This document shows positions 55,627 to 64,000 of a stretch of 64,000 bases of DNA, piece after piece. The position numbers and the translations under genes were made by a program. The stretch spans positions 11,074,501-11,138,500 of the forward strand of contig BSBM01000179.1 of NCBI GenBank assembly GCA_027924585.1, read 5' to 3'. The number at the start of each line of letters is the position of its first letter. Within the stretch, counting starts at the first letter, position 1. The notes beneath the pieces were generated by a model. The model made no database searches. It worked only from the letters and a program-made list of their open reading frames with translations, and was not told the DNA's origin. Origin of the DNA: Larix kaempferi. Its lineage: Eukaryota; Streptophyta; Pinopsida; Pinales; Pinaceae.

Positions 55627-57108
55627 TGTAACATCCTCAGTCACCTCAGTGTCACTTTCAGATGACGGGAAACTCAAACACTTCCTAAGAATGAGAATTA
55701 ACCTCTATAAACTGAAAATAAAGCTCTGATAACTAGATATTCAACTCTGAAACCCAACTATAATATGTTATGAACTTGAACATGAACTTTGGAAATTCAA
55801 ATGTAAAGAAAATATCCACATAGGGATTCCAATCTATTTGACCACAAAATTTACAGCTATTACATTTAGTGAATTGCACAGTGGAATACAAACCATCGTG
55901 GTCACCCTAAATCTATACAATTATACAACTGAATTGTGCATACTAAATCTGCATGAATGCAACATACGTTTCTAGAAAATCATTCATTCATCAATAATCA
56001 AAAGGTGCAAAATCAACACATTCCATAACAAGAAATAACAATGGCATCATAATCATAAATAAATATTTTACATAGACAAATAAGTAGCTTAACAAGAAGG
56101 CCCAACTAGTTGCAAGGCTCAGATGTTCCTCCTAGCCATAGGCTCTTTTCTACACTTAATATCTCTACAACAGAATCCACCCTCGAGACGGGCTATACAT
56201 CCGCAAGGGAAATGTGCTTCTCAGGCTTTCCCCAATCCTTTTACTTAGCCCAACTACTCTCAAGCTATTGCACATGCTTATCTCACAAGTCATCCACTCA
56301 CAGGATTATACACATGTTTTTCACTCAACCCAACCACTCTCAGCCTAACTCACATGTGTCAAACCCCCTCCAAAGTTGTCCCAATCCACTAGCACTCCTC
56401 CCCCATCATTCTGCACAACCCAAGGAATAAGTCCCCTTCTCTTAATTAATAGTGTATCGGGTTATTTCCCAATTCCCTTACAGGGCTCCAGCATAGGCCC
56501 GTCAGGGACTCTCCATGCTGGGACTACATGGAAATTAGCTATAGGATAGGTTATCTCACAAGGGAACTCAATTTAGACAACAATTCACCAACCATCCAAC
56601 ACTCTTTTCCTGAGAAATTCCCTCAAACTAGAGCAGGGTCACCTTCCCTTGCTAGTACCAATTGCTAATGCCAATGCCAATTCGGTTTTCCCAAACAAAA
56701 CTGGGCTCCCAAATTTTATGTGCATGTAGGGAACTTAACACTTGTCACCCATGAGAACCCCCTCTTAATCCCCTATTGGAATCATTAGATAGGGAATTAA
56801 CACTTACATAATTTAATTAGCAAACCTTAGGTTATTTGGCTTCCTAAGGTTAAGGTGAGGCCAAGGAAATTACAAACTAGGATTCCTTTTCCCCCCAATC
56901 CTTCTCCCACCCTCACTGCTTGTGGACTCATAACCCCCCATCTCTTTTCCATTTGATCCTGCCCTACAACCACTTAGGAGATTTTATTAATAATCATAAT
57001 AGAAATATACATAAGTAATGTCTAGGTCATTCTGACCATTGTCTCAGGCTTCCATCCTATCAAAAATATTTACATATTTACATTCAAGGGCCAAACAAGG
57101 ATGTTACA
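55627..57108 (-). repeat. 5' LTR of gypsy B
   Basis: 1,482 bp with perfect 10-bp inverted ends (TGTAACATCC...GGATGTTACA), next to the PBS. No partner LTR is in the window. The sequence after the outer end (AGAGG) would be the target duplication but cannot be confirmed. Confidence 0.85.
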
Positions 57109-58141
57109 AGAGGTGACCCTTACTTTTACCAAGATAGCAACTACCCTTTGACACCTTCCTTCTCTTGGTGTAATTAAGCAGTTAATTTATACTAACAGTA
57201 CTAAATATATTACAAAATTGGCATGTTATTGAGTTTCCCATGTTTATGATTTGGTTTAGCCTCATAAGTTTAAATTGGAAAACATAGGTTTGGGGATAGA
57301 AAATGATGTGTGTCCTATGTTCATAACCTCAATACTCATGTATTAGTAGTGTAAGTATTTAATTTTCATTTTCCTCTACTAACTTTGACCCATGTCTGGT
57401 TCTCGCAACCTTATGTGAGATCGTTTTCATCCTACTAAACTTGTGCACATGAGAGCAAGCTTTGTAGTTTACAACCTTGTAGAATGTTCCCTCCAGCATG
57501 TGCCTTACATGGATTTTTCCCCCATTCCCTTCTCATTCGATTCCTAGATCCTAGTAGAACATGGCCTTAAATACGGACCAAACATAGTGCATGGAAATTA
57601 GGGTGTAAATGTCTAAAAATAAACACCTTTCTTCTTGTTCACCTTGTATTTGTAACATGATGCCACACAAATAGCATCATAGGTGGTTGTTATATTTTTA
57701 AAAGTTCAACATAAAATCAAATTGTTTGGCTCTTTTGTTTGTCAACATGAAACTAAAGCACAATACGAATCAATTCATATCACATTAATATTGTGACCTC
57801 TATTTATCACATTTGCTAATGAATAAGGGCCTAATTAGTAAACAAATGGAGTGTAAGGAATAACATCTCAATGTTCCATCTTATGGGTAAGGCTAAGAAT
57901 ATTAATCCCCTAATCAATCGTGTCCACTCATTTTAAATTAGTCATTAAAAGAGTAATTAATGTGGTCAATTCCCACGGTAATAACACCTACTTGTGTAAT
58001 TACGTTGTTCTTGGCAGTGTTAATTGCACTCTAAATCTTGTTCAATAAGATTTGGAATGATTCAATTAGAAGCTCCTAAATGAATCGCTACAAAGGGTTT
58101 TCAATGTTGCAATACTCCCTTGATTCAACTTATTTTCTAGT

Positions 58142-58620
58142 TTTTTCAGTACACATGAACACACACAAAACATCAATCTAGGAATCCTAGAACTTGGATT
58201 GGTCTAAAGACCTCGCATATTATTGAACTTATAACTCCAAGGAACATTGTTCCACACCTTCATGGGATGATGTGTCCAATTGAGCCAACACCTCCCCTTA
58301 CAAGAGAAGTTTCAGTTTGACCTTAAACGTTCCATTCATAATTGAGGCCAAGTGCCACTTTTTCCAGTTTGCACCACTTTCGCAAGTACACACACACACA
58401 CATGATATTAACAAGTTAGGAAGCCTAAGGTCAAGCTTGGTCAAGGGACCTTGCTTGGTGTTGAATGTATGACTTGATGGAATGTTTCGCCATACCTTCA
58501 TGGAATAGTATGTCTACGTAAGGAAACACCTCCTCTTAAAAGGGAAATTTCATACTAGTGTTAATATCGCCACCCCCAATTAGGGCCAGGTGTCACTTTT
58601 TCCGGTACACATGCACACAC
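58142..58620. repeat. Tandem duplication, ~215-235 bp unit
   Basis: Two diverged units and the start of a third. Each starts near a CACTTTTTCC-GTACACA motif with an (AC)n run, followed by GG-ACCTTG/CTT, TTCCACACCTTCATGG-like and CACCTCC-CTT blocks. No coding. Confidence 0.75.
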
Positions 58621-59439
58621 ATAGGAGAACAAGCTTGGAGCCATAACAGAGTACTTTGAAATAACCACATGTAAGATGGAATGTGACTCTTGGTGAAATA
58701 GAACACAAACTAGAATGGAATCATTCAAAATGTGATATAACCATAGTGAAAGATATCATTCACAGAGCTATAGTTATGTTAAATCATTTCTCCTTTTGAG
58801 GTGATCTTTTAGAGAGATCAATAGATGTGAAAATTGATTTACAAAACATATAAGAGGATATGAAATCCATTCAACCAATGTTGCAAATATGAAAAGAGTC
58901 ACAAGCATTAAAACAATATTTGAAGGGTTGATGATAACATTCATGAACCAAAAGTTGTGGATAGTTTGGTTGATGAACCATTTATAGGTTTTGATCTCAT
59001 AATTTGAAATTGTAACTACAAAATCATGAGTAAGTTCATACGTTTATGTATAGTCATTTATTATTTCCTAATTGCTTGTGTAGTGAATATTTACGCAATC
59101 ATGTGTTTCCTCATTAATCAACCCCTCAATGTACACTAACACTAGCCAAGTTTCCATAACTTCTATGATATGTCACTCAATCTCTAAGCATTTTCCCTTT
59201 GAATGACCAGTTTAATAATTTTTGAATGATAGTTGGGTTGCTTCTTTATTTGCATTTGATGTGCTCTACATACACTGCCATTATTTATTCTCTTTCATGA
59301 TTGTTACCATACTTTGCTACCAAGATTGATATTTTCTCTTTTACCATATTAAACAACTCTAACAATTCCAATTTGCCTCCACTTTGCCTCTCACTCTTCC
59401 CATGATGACCAACCAATTGACATTATGGTATGTGAACTG

Positions 59440-59640
59440 ATTTCAATTTAGATCTTTATCACATTGACTTAACATTCCAATAAAGCAGTAAAAAAAACAT
59501 GACATTATATTAATATTTTGTACAAATATAATGATGGTTGAAATGATTTCACTTTAGATATTTATTACAATGACCTAACATTCCAATAAAACACTAAAAA
59601 CATCACCTTGTTTTAATATTTTGTAAATGCAATGGCATAT
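59440..59640. repeat. Tandem duplication, ~95 bp unit
   Basis: Two units share TTTAGATCTTTATCACA/TTTAGATATTTATTACA, then ACATTCCAATAAA and TTAATATTTTGTA. No coding. Confidence 0.8.
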
Positions 59641-60386
59641 GCTAAATGATTATGGCTATTTTTTTGAAATGATAATTGATATAAAAATATTTCAGTTATT
59701 ACTTATGACATAATCTTTATATTCAAATCCACAAAATATACAATTTTTTTTAATATTACACATTTCAACGATGTACCTTTGCATAAGGGGAATTGCTAGT
59801 CAAATAGTAAACGTCTCATTAAATTTTGTTTCTACATAATATCATCACACACATCATAGCAAAAGCTCTACACAAAGCTGTTATAATATAATTTTATAGT
59901 CTAACAAGGTTCTCAAGCCGAAGGGGTTGTCCAGGTTGACTGATAGATTAATGGTCGGGAGGACAAAGAGTTGCGAGATCGAGTCGTAGCAGGCAAATAC
60001 AAGAAGTAGCGATTAGGGTTATTTTCATAAATGGTCAAGTAGTGTTATTAGGAGGGAAGCCAGCAATGGAGGCGGTAGGGTTTGGATGTCTTGGGCGATG
60101 GAGGCAGGTTATGGATGCCATTGGTTTAAGGTATAACACTGAACTATTTTTCCTGTCATAAGAGGGAGATCACTAGTGCCGGAAAAACTACCTATCTAAT
60201 TTACATTAACTTGCTTGTTATGCTCATCTATTGGGGATTCCGATTTTAGAGGTGGCAGTGCGTCCACGTTTTAACCTGTTTCCTACTTGCCCGGTCACGT
60301 TTTGGACCACATTTGCCTTGGATACTTTTTTAATATCTGTGGAGTGCAACAGAACCTCCTAGGTGGGGGAGGCGTTTCACCCAGTT

Positions 60387-60572
60387 GACAGTGTTGTTTC
60401 GACCCGGATTTAACTTGGGTTTTGAACTCCAGTTTTTTCATTATCCGCCCATCTTTTGCTACCGATATTTACTTCTGCTGACAGTGTTGTTTCGACTCGG
60501 TTTTAACTTGGGTTTTGATCTCTGGTTTCGTCATTATCTCACCATCCATTGCTGCCAGTATTTACTGGGATT
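60387..60572 (+). repeat. 93-bp tandem duplication in the LINE 5' region
   Basis: GACAGTGTTGTTTCGAC starts at 60387 and 60480, followed in both by TTTAACTTGGGTTTTGA and CATTATC. Tandem 5' UTR repeats can act as promoter units in non-LTR elements, but that is not shown here. Confidence 0.85.
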
Positions 60573-60652
60573 TTTGTGACATGGATTTTTGTGACATGGA
60601 TTTTTGTTGTTATCTGGGGTTTGGATCCCATTTCTAGTCAATCACCCTACAG

Positions 60653-62417
60653 ATGAGGGATAATGCGGCGGCCTCACAGACCTTGGCGGACAACCCCATG
60701 ACCGCCTCGGATTATAGAATTGAGGAGGCCAGGTTATTTAAACCAGACTCCTTCTTCAAGGAAATGCTAAATGGTAAACGGCCACTTGTCTCGGGTAGCT
60801 GGCATAAATCTCCACATGCCAAACAGGCGTCTAAGAAAGGACACTTGCCATTGTTTGGGGTTCCAAGGTCCACATCTGGCTCTGATCCCTCGGTCAACAG
60901 TGTTTGGGCCTTGCCACATCTTGAGGAGGGGAAAAAACCTCCATTTGTTTCCAAGTTTGCTCGCAGGTTGAATGAGAAGTTTTGCTGCCGTCCTGGGGAG
61001 GTTTGGCTTACAATGGGCAGGGACCTAGGCCTTGAAGTGCTCGTGGAATACAACTTGATTGTTTTAGTTGGTAAGTTCTCCTATTATTCCATGAACCATA
61101 AGGATATCATGGGTTGGGTCACAAAAAAATGGAAACCCATCGTGGGTTACACACCCAAGGTCTTTGCATTGGCCCGTGGTTGGTATGGATTCAAATTTGA
61201 GCAGGAAGCTCACTTCTCTACTATCTTAAACATGCTTTGGCTTTATGGTGATGGCAGTCTCATGTTATAGAAATGGCATACGGACTTCGACCCAAACACG
61301 GCTACTGTGAGTATGTGCCATTTGTGGGTTCTCATCCCTGGTCTCCCACTTGCTCTCTGGAACCAGGGGGGCTTTTGAAGCCATTGGTAATAGTCTGGGT
61401 CGGTTTCTTCATGTGGAGGAGGAACACTTTGTTGGTTTTGACCGTTGAATGGGGCAGCTCTTGGTCAAAGTGGATATCTCATTGGGGCTCATTGATGTCC
61501 TCCACATCAATTGGCATGGGCGCAAACTGGACTTGATCATCGATTACAGGGGCATTCCTTTCCACTGTTCTAACTGCAAACATGTGGGTCATCTTTGGAG
61601 GCAGTGCAATGAGAGGTCTTCTTCTAGGCGCCTGGTGGGGATGGATCCTTTCTGGTCTTCAGATGATGGTAGTGACAAAGAGCTGGATGCAAATGGCGTT
61701 CTTGATGGCTACTCTAACAGAGTTTCGATTCCGAATGCTCCAGCCTCAGGTTTACTGGGTAAGTTGGAAACAAATGACCCTTCCCTTTATCATTCTTTGA
61801 ATGAATTGGATATCAAATTCATAAATGCTCTAGAACTAAATAACGGTAACGATGGGAATTATTTGATTCCAGTTTATCCAATGTTGTCCAATTCCTCTGA
61901 GTCTGAGAAAGATCCTCATGTTCCATCCGTTAATGTGTCTCCCTCTTCCGATGATCCTCTACCTATGGCGGACTCCTCCCCTGATATGGTGTCCACTTCC
62001 GACATTCCTCTATCTCCTATTGCATCGGCCACCATTAATAGTCCTACCATCTTGCTTTCCTTGGATTATGAAGTGCCTTTGACCGATACCGTTCCTATTG
62101 GGGGTGGGGCGATGTTAACAAGATCATCGGAACCTCCATCAGATACTCTCCTCCCTCGAACATTGCTAAATTGTGAGTCGAATCCCCGGGATAGGGTTTT
62201 ACACATCCCTTCGTACTCTGAAATGGTTAAAAAATATCCACTTCCCGTTTTCTTCAAAAATAGGGTTGTGGACGAGAGTGACCTGGGCAATATAATGGTG
62301 GGCAATACCTCGAGACCCGCGGATCCAGTACCGGGCTTGGGGGATTCAATCAATCCATCTCCTGCTGATAATCTGGATACTCTGGGTGAACAATGTATTA
62401 CGAAGGGGGCTCGGTAG
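60653..62417 (+). pseudogene. LINE ORF1: DUF4283 domain and CCHC zinc knuckle, three lesions
   Basis: The N-terminal part (60653-61270) leads into the DUF4283 nucleic-acid-binding domain, with RLNEKFCCRPGEVW and GDGSLML. TAG at 61268 interrupts it where a CAG would continue into KWHTDFDPNTATVSMCHLWV and LIPGLPLALWNQGG. A one-base shift in the G6CT4 run near 61372 follows, then GRFLHVEEEHFVGFD, a TGA just before ATG 61449, and VDISLGL. The knuckle CSNCKHVGHLWRQC (C-x2-C-x4-H-x4-C) lies at 61567-61608. The rest is a Ser/Pro/Asp-rich tail. ORF1 proteins of plant LINEs coat element RNA. The domain order is normal for the family. Confidence 0.88.
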
Positions 62418-62580
62418 GGTGGGCTGGCTCCGGATTTTTCTCCTTTAAAAATGCAAAGTGCTAGGAAAAACAAGAAGGTTGTTCCACTGGGGGGAATAAC
62501 AAAAACAATAATATGGTTACCCCCGTCTCTCCTGATACCAAGGCTATTAGAGGAATCAAAGCCCTATCCAGGGGTCGATA

Positions 62581-64000
62581 ATGATCTTTATCTCTTTAAA
62601 CATCAGGGGTGTGGGGGGTATGCCCAAACAATTGGCCCTCAAGAGAGTACTTCATATTATTAATCCTGATTTGGTCTTCCTACAAGAAACAATGGTGTGT
62701 GGGGAGAAGGATCGTTCTTTCTTCAACAAAATTAAGCCGGGTTGGTGTATGTGCACGATCGATGCTGTGGGTCTTTCTGGTGGTCTCCTGGCGGCTTGGA
62801 ACCCTGGGGTTCTTAGGTTAAATCCTTATAATATATCTCTAGGTATTCTTCTATCTGGAAATATTAGAGGCTCAGAGAAAGATATAAATATTGTGAATTG
62901 CTATGGCCCCTATTGTAACAGGGAGGCTTTCTGGAATCTGGCATGCTCGGATATAAATATTGTGAATTGCTATGGCCCCTATTGTAACAAGGAGGCTTTC
63001 TGGAATCTGACATGCTCGGGGCACTTATTGGAGTTGGAAAATTTGATACTTGCAAGTGATTTGAATTTTTCTTGGGGGGTTGAGGAAATTTGGTGCCAAG
63101 CGGCCAAAAGGGACCCCCTTGGGACATATTTCAGGAATCTCTTTTCTACATACTCTCTGATTGATGTTGAGCCGCGGCCTTTGGCTCCAACATGGTCTAA
63201 TGGCAGAAAGGATGATAATCTGATTTCGAAACGCATTAACCGATTCTTGATATCAGTGTCTCTTTTAAACTACTTCCAAACTTACAGAACATTGATTCAG
63301 CAGACCCATATTAGTGATCATCTTCCCATTATTTTGCAATTTGAAAACGATGCAACTCATCATTTGTATCCCTTTAAATTCAACTCGGTTTGGTTAAATG
63401 ATCATGATTATGATGTGGGTGTGAGATCACACTGGGTGAACACTGATGTTTCAGGGGAGAAGTTTGCAATGGATAAGATGGCGGAGAAATTAAATTCTTT
63501 AAAATATTTTACTATTAAGTGGGAAAGATCCAAAAAAGTTGAGTTGGTTGCAGAACTCATTGAGCTGGAAAAGGAAATTGGTGATTTGATGGACCAATCT
63601 ATGAGGATGGGGATATCACACATGGATCATGCCAGACTTACAGATTTGAAGGAAAGGAAACTAAAAATCCTTCTCATTCATGAAGAATCCTGGCGTTTAA
63701 AGAGTCATGCAATTTGGCTCAAAGCTGGTGATTTAAACACAAAGTTCTTTCATCGCTATGCAGATTCTCGTAGAATTCAAAACAACATTTGGGATCTTAA
63801 TGATCATGCTAGGCGGCAGATTCGTGGTGACAAGGATCTGATGTTTGAGGCAACCCTGCATTTTCAAGACTATTTTTCTGATCCAAAAAATACATATTTG
63901 CCTAAAGAATTTAAGATCATCAAGGAATACCCTCGGATGTTCAATGACATGGAGGGGATAATATATTCGAGGCTATATCTTTATTGGAAGTACAAAATAC
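62581..64000 (+). CDS. LINE ORF2: endonuclease domain and linker to RT (partial, runs off the window)
   Basis: The frame is open from ATG 62581 to the last base (473 codons and no stop). The next stop upstream in frame is at 62548. Endonuclease/exonuclease/phosphatase motifs are in order: SLNIRGVGG (Asn block), LVFLQET (catalytic Glu), NIVNCYGPY, ASDLNFSW (D-x-N block), APTWSNGR, INRFLIS and SDHLPI (catalytic Asp-His). The linker has AIWLKAGDLNTKFFHRYADS and RRIQNNIW, which in plant LINEs precede RT. A 69 bp in-frame tandem duplication (62881-63018) adds 23 residues around the YGPY strand. Near 63955 a G-run may lack one base, because another frame then gives a better RT-entry match. The enzyme nicks target DNA to prime reverse transcription. 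Confidence 0.9.
   Translation, partial: MIFISLNIRGVGGMPKQLALKRVLHIINPDLVFLQETMVCGEKDRSFFNKIKPGWCMCTIDAVGLSGGLLAAWNPGVLRLNPYNISLGILLSGNIRGSEKDINIVNCYGPYCNREAFWNLACSDINIVNCYGPYCNKEAFWNLTCSGHLLELENLILASDLNFSWGVEEIWCQAAKRDPLGTYFRNLFSTYSLIDVEPRPLAPTWSNGRKDDNLISKRINRFLISVSLLNYFQTYRTLIQQTHISDHLPIILQFENDATHHLYPFKFNSVWLNDHDYDVGVRSHWVNTDVSGEKFAMDKMAEKLNSLKYFTIKWERSKKVELVAELIELEKEIGDLMDQSMRMGISHMDHARLTDLKERKLKILLIHEESWRLKSHAIWLKAGDLNTKFFHRYADSRRIQNNIWDLNDHARRQIRGDKDLMFEATLHFQDYFSDPKNTYLPKEFKIIKEYPRMFNDMEGIIYSRLYLYWKYKI
62881..63018 (+). repeat. 69-bp in-frame tandem duplication within LINE ORF2
   Basis: Copies 62881-62949 and 62950-63018 differ at only two positions by eye. Each encodes DINIVNCYGPYC followed by EAFWNL and CS. 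The duplication keeps the frame and must be young. Confidence 0.95.

Larger units (their letters stand above)
51236..57108 (-). mobile_element. Ty3/gypsy retrotransposon B, truncated inside RT
   Basis: In minus-strand order: 5' LTR (57108-55627), PBS (55623-55612), a ~2.2 kb leader, gag (53.36-52.63 kb), protease region (52.4-51.76 kb) and RT (51.6-51.26 kb). The coding style is that of a gypsy family common in conifers. The element stops in the middle of RT at about 51260, so the rest of RT, RNase H, integrase and the 3' LTR are missing. Confidence 0.9.
57109..60380. other. No gene seen; holds two tandem duplications and the start of the LINE
   Basis: No coding gene is recognised. Tandem duplications lie at 58142-58620 and 59440-59640 (listed separately). 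The G-rich sequence from about 59940 to 60380 probably belongs to the 5' UTR of the LINE. Confidence 0.45.
59940..64000 (+). mobile_element. Non-LTR retrotransposon (plant LINE), right part outside the window
   Basis: A 5' UTR with tandem repeats, an ORF1 relic of the DUF4283/zinc-knuckle type (60653-62417) and ORF2 starting at 62581 with an apurinic-like endonuclease. The RT and 3' end lie beyond the window. The 5' boundary is uncertain; about 59940 is a guess from the composition change. Confidence 0.88.

Noticed and set aside
56110-56430. Plus-strand frame of 106 codons
   Set aside because: It lies wholly inside the gypsy B LTR and has no domain.

Overview
This is nuclear DNA from a seed plant with a large, repeat-rich genome. 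A gymnosperm, probably a conifer, fits best: gene density is very low, intergenic DNA is long, the LTR elements are old and decayed, and one Ty3/gypsy family has the gag/protease style common in conifers. That assignment is inference. I see no rRNA, tRNA, CRISPR array or bacterial-type gene. Almost every open frame is a transposable-element relic or a by-product of tandem repeats.

Layout. (1) 1-4.4 kb: a decayed gag-like gene on the minus strand, followed by a candidate polypurine tract and LTR edge. (2) 5.1-10.6 kb: a GAT-rich satellite with a ~550 bp higher-order unit (one isolated copy, then four and a half tandem copies), next to a MORN-repeat exon relic. (3) 10.9-12.1 kb: a short tandem array and a Ty3/gypsy RNase H scrap. 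(4) 13.3-24.5 kb: the most gene-like locus, a multi-exon plus-strand pseudogene with a SET-like block, three tandem 33-nt micro-exons, and exons resembling plant Transposase_24 (Ptta/En-Spm type) proteins. One exon is split by a complete 7,629 bp Copia-type element with 551 bp LTRs and a perfect 5-bp target duplication. (5) 24.8 kb: a 139 bp foldback element. (6) 27.2-28.8 kb: a retroposed sequence with a poly(A) end and 12-bp target duplications. (7) 29.7-30.4 kb: three copies of an exon resembling the DCL/DUF3223 domain, joined to a second, inverted, 3'-truncated copy of the same Copia family (30.4-36.6 kb). (8) 37.6-46.1 kb: a minus-strand Ty3/gypsy element with candidate LTR, gag, protease, RT and RNase H but no visible integrase. 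(9) 47.5-50.9 kb: a long plus-strand gag-like relic broken mostly by TAA/TAG codons. (10) 51.2-57.1 kb: a second minus-strand Ty3/gypsy element with LTR, PBS, gag, protease and partial RT. (11) 60-64 kb: a non-LTR retrotransposon (LINE) on the plus strand, with a DUF4283/zinc-knuckle ORF1 relic and an ORF2 endonuclease frame that is open from 62,581 to the window end.

The two Copia copies share an unusual structure: a long non-coding leader, no recognisable gag, protease or integrase, only an RT-end/RNase H remnant, then several minisatellite arrays before the 3' LTR. Two copies with the same architecture imply a non-autonomous family mobilised by proteins made elsewhere. The features that most deserve checking are the micro-exon triplication, the in-exon Copia insertion, the minisatellite-bearing Copia family, and the foldback with its apparent empty site at ~5.06 kb.
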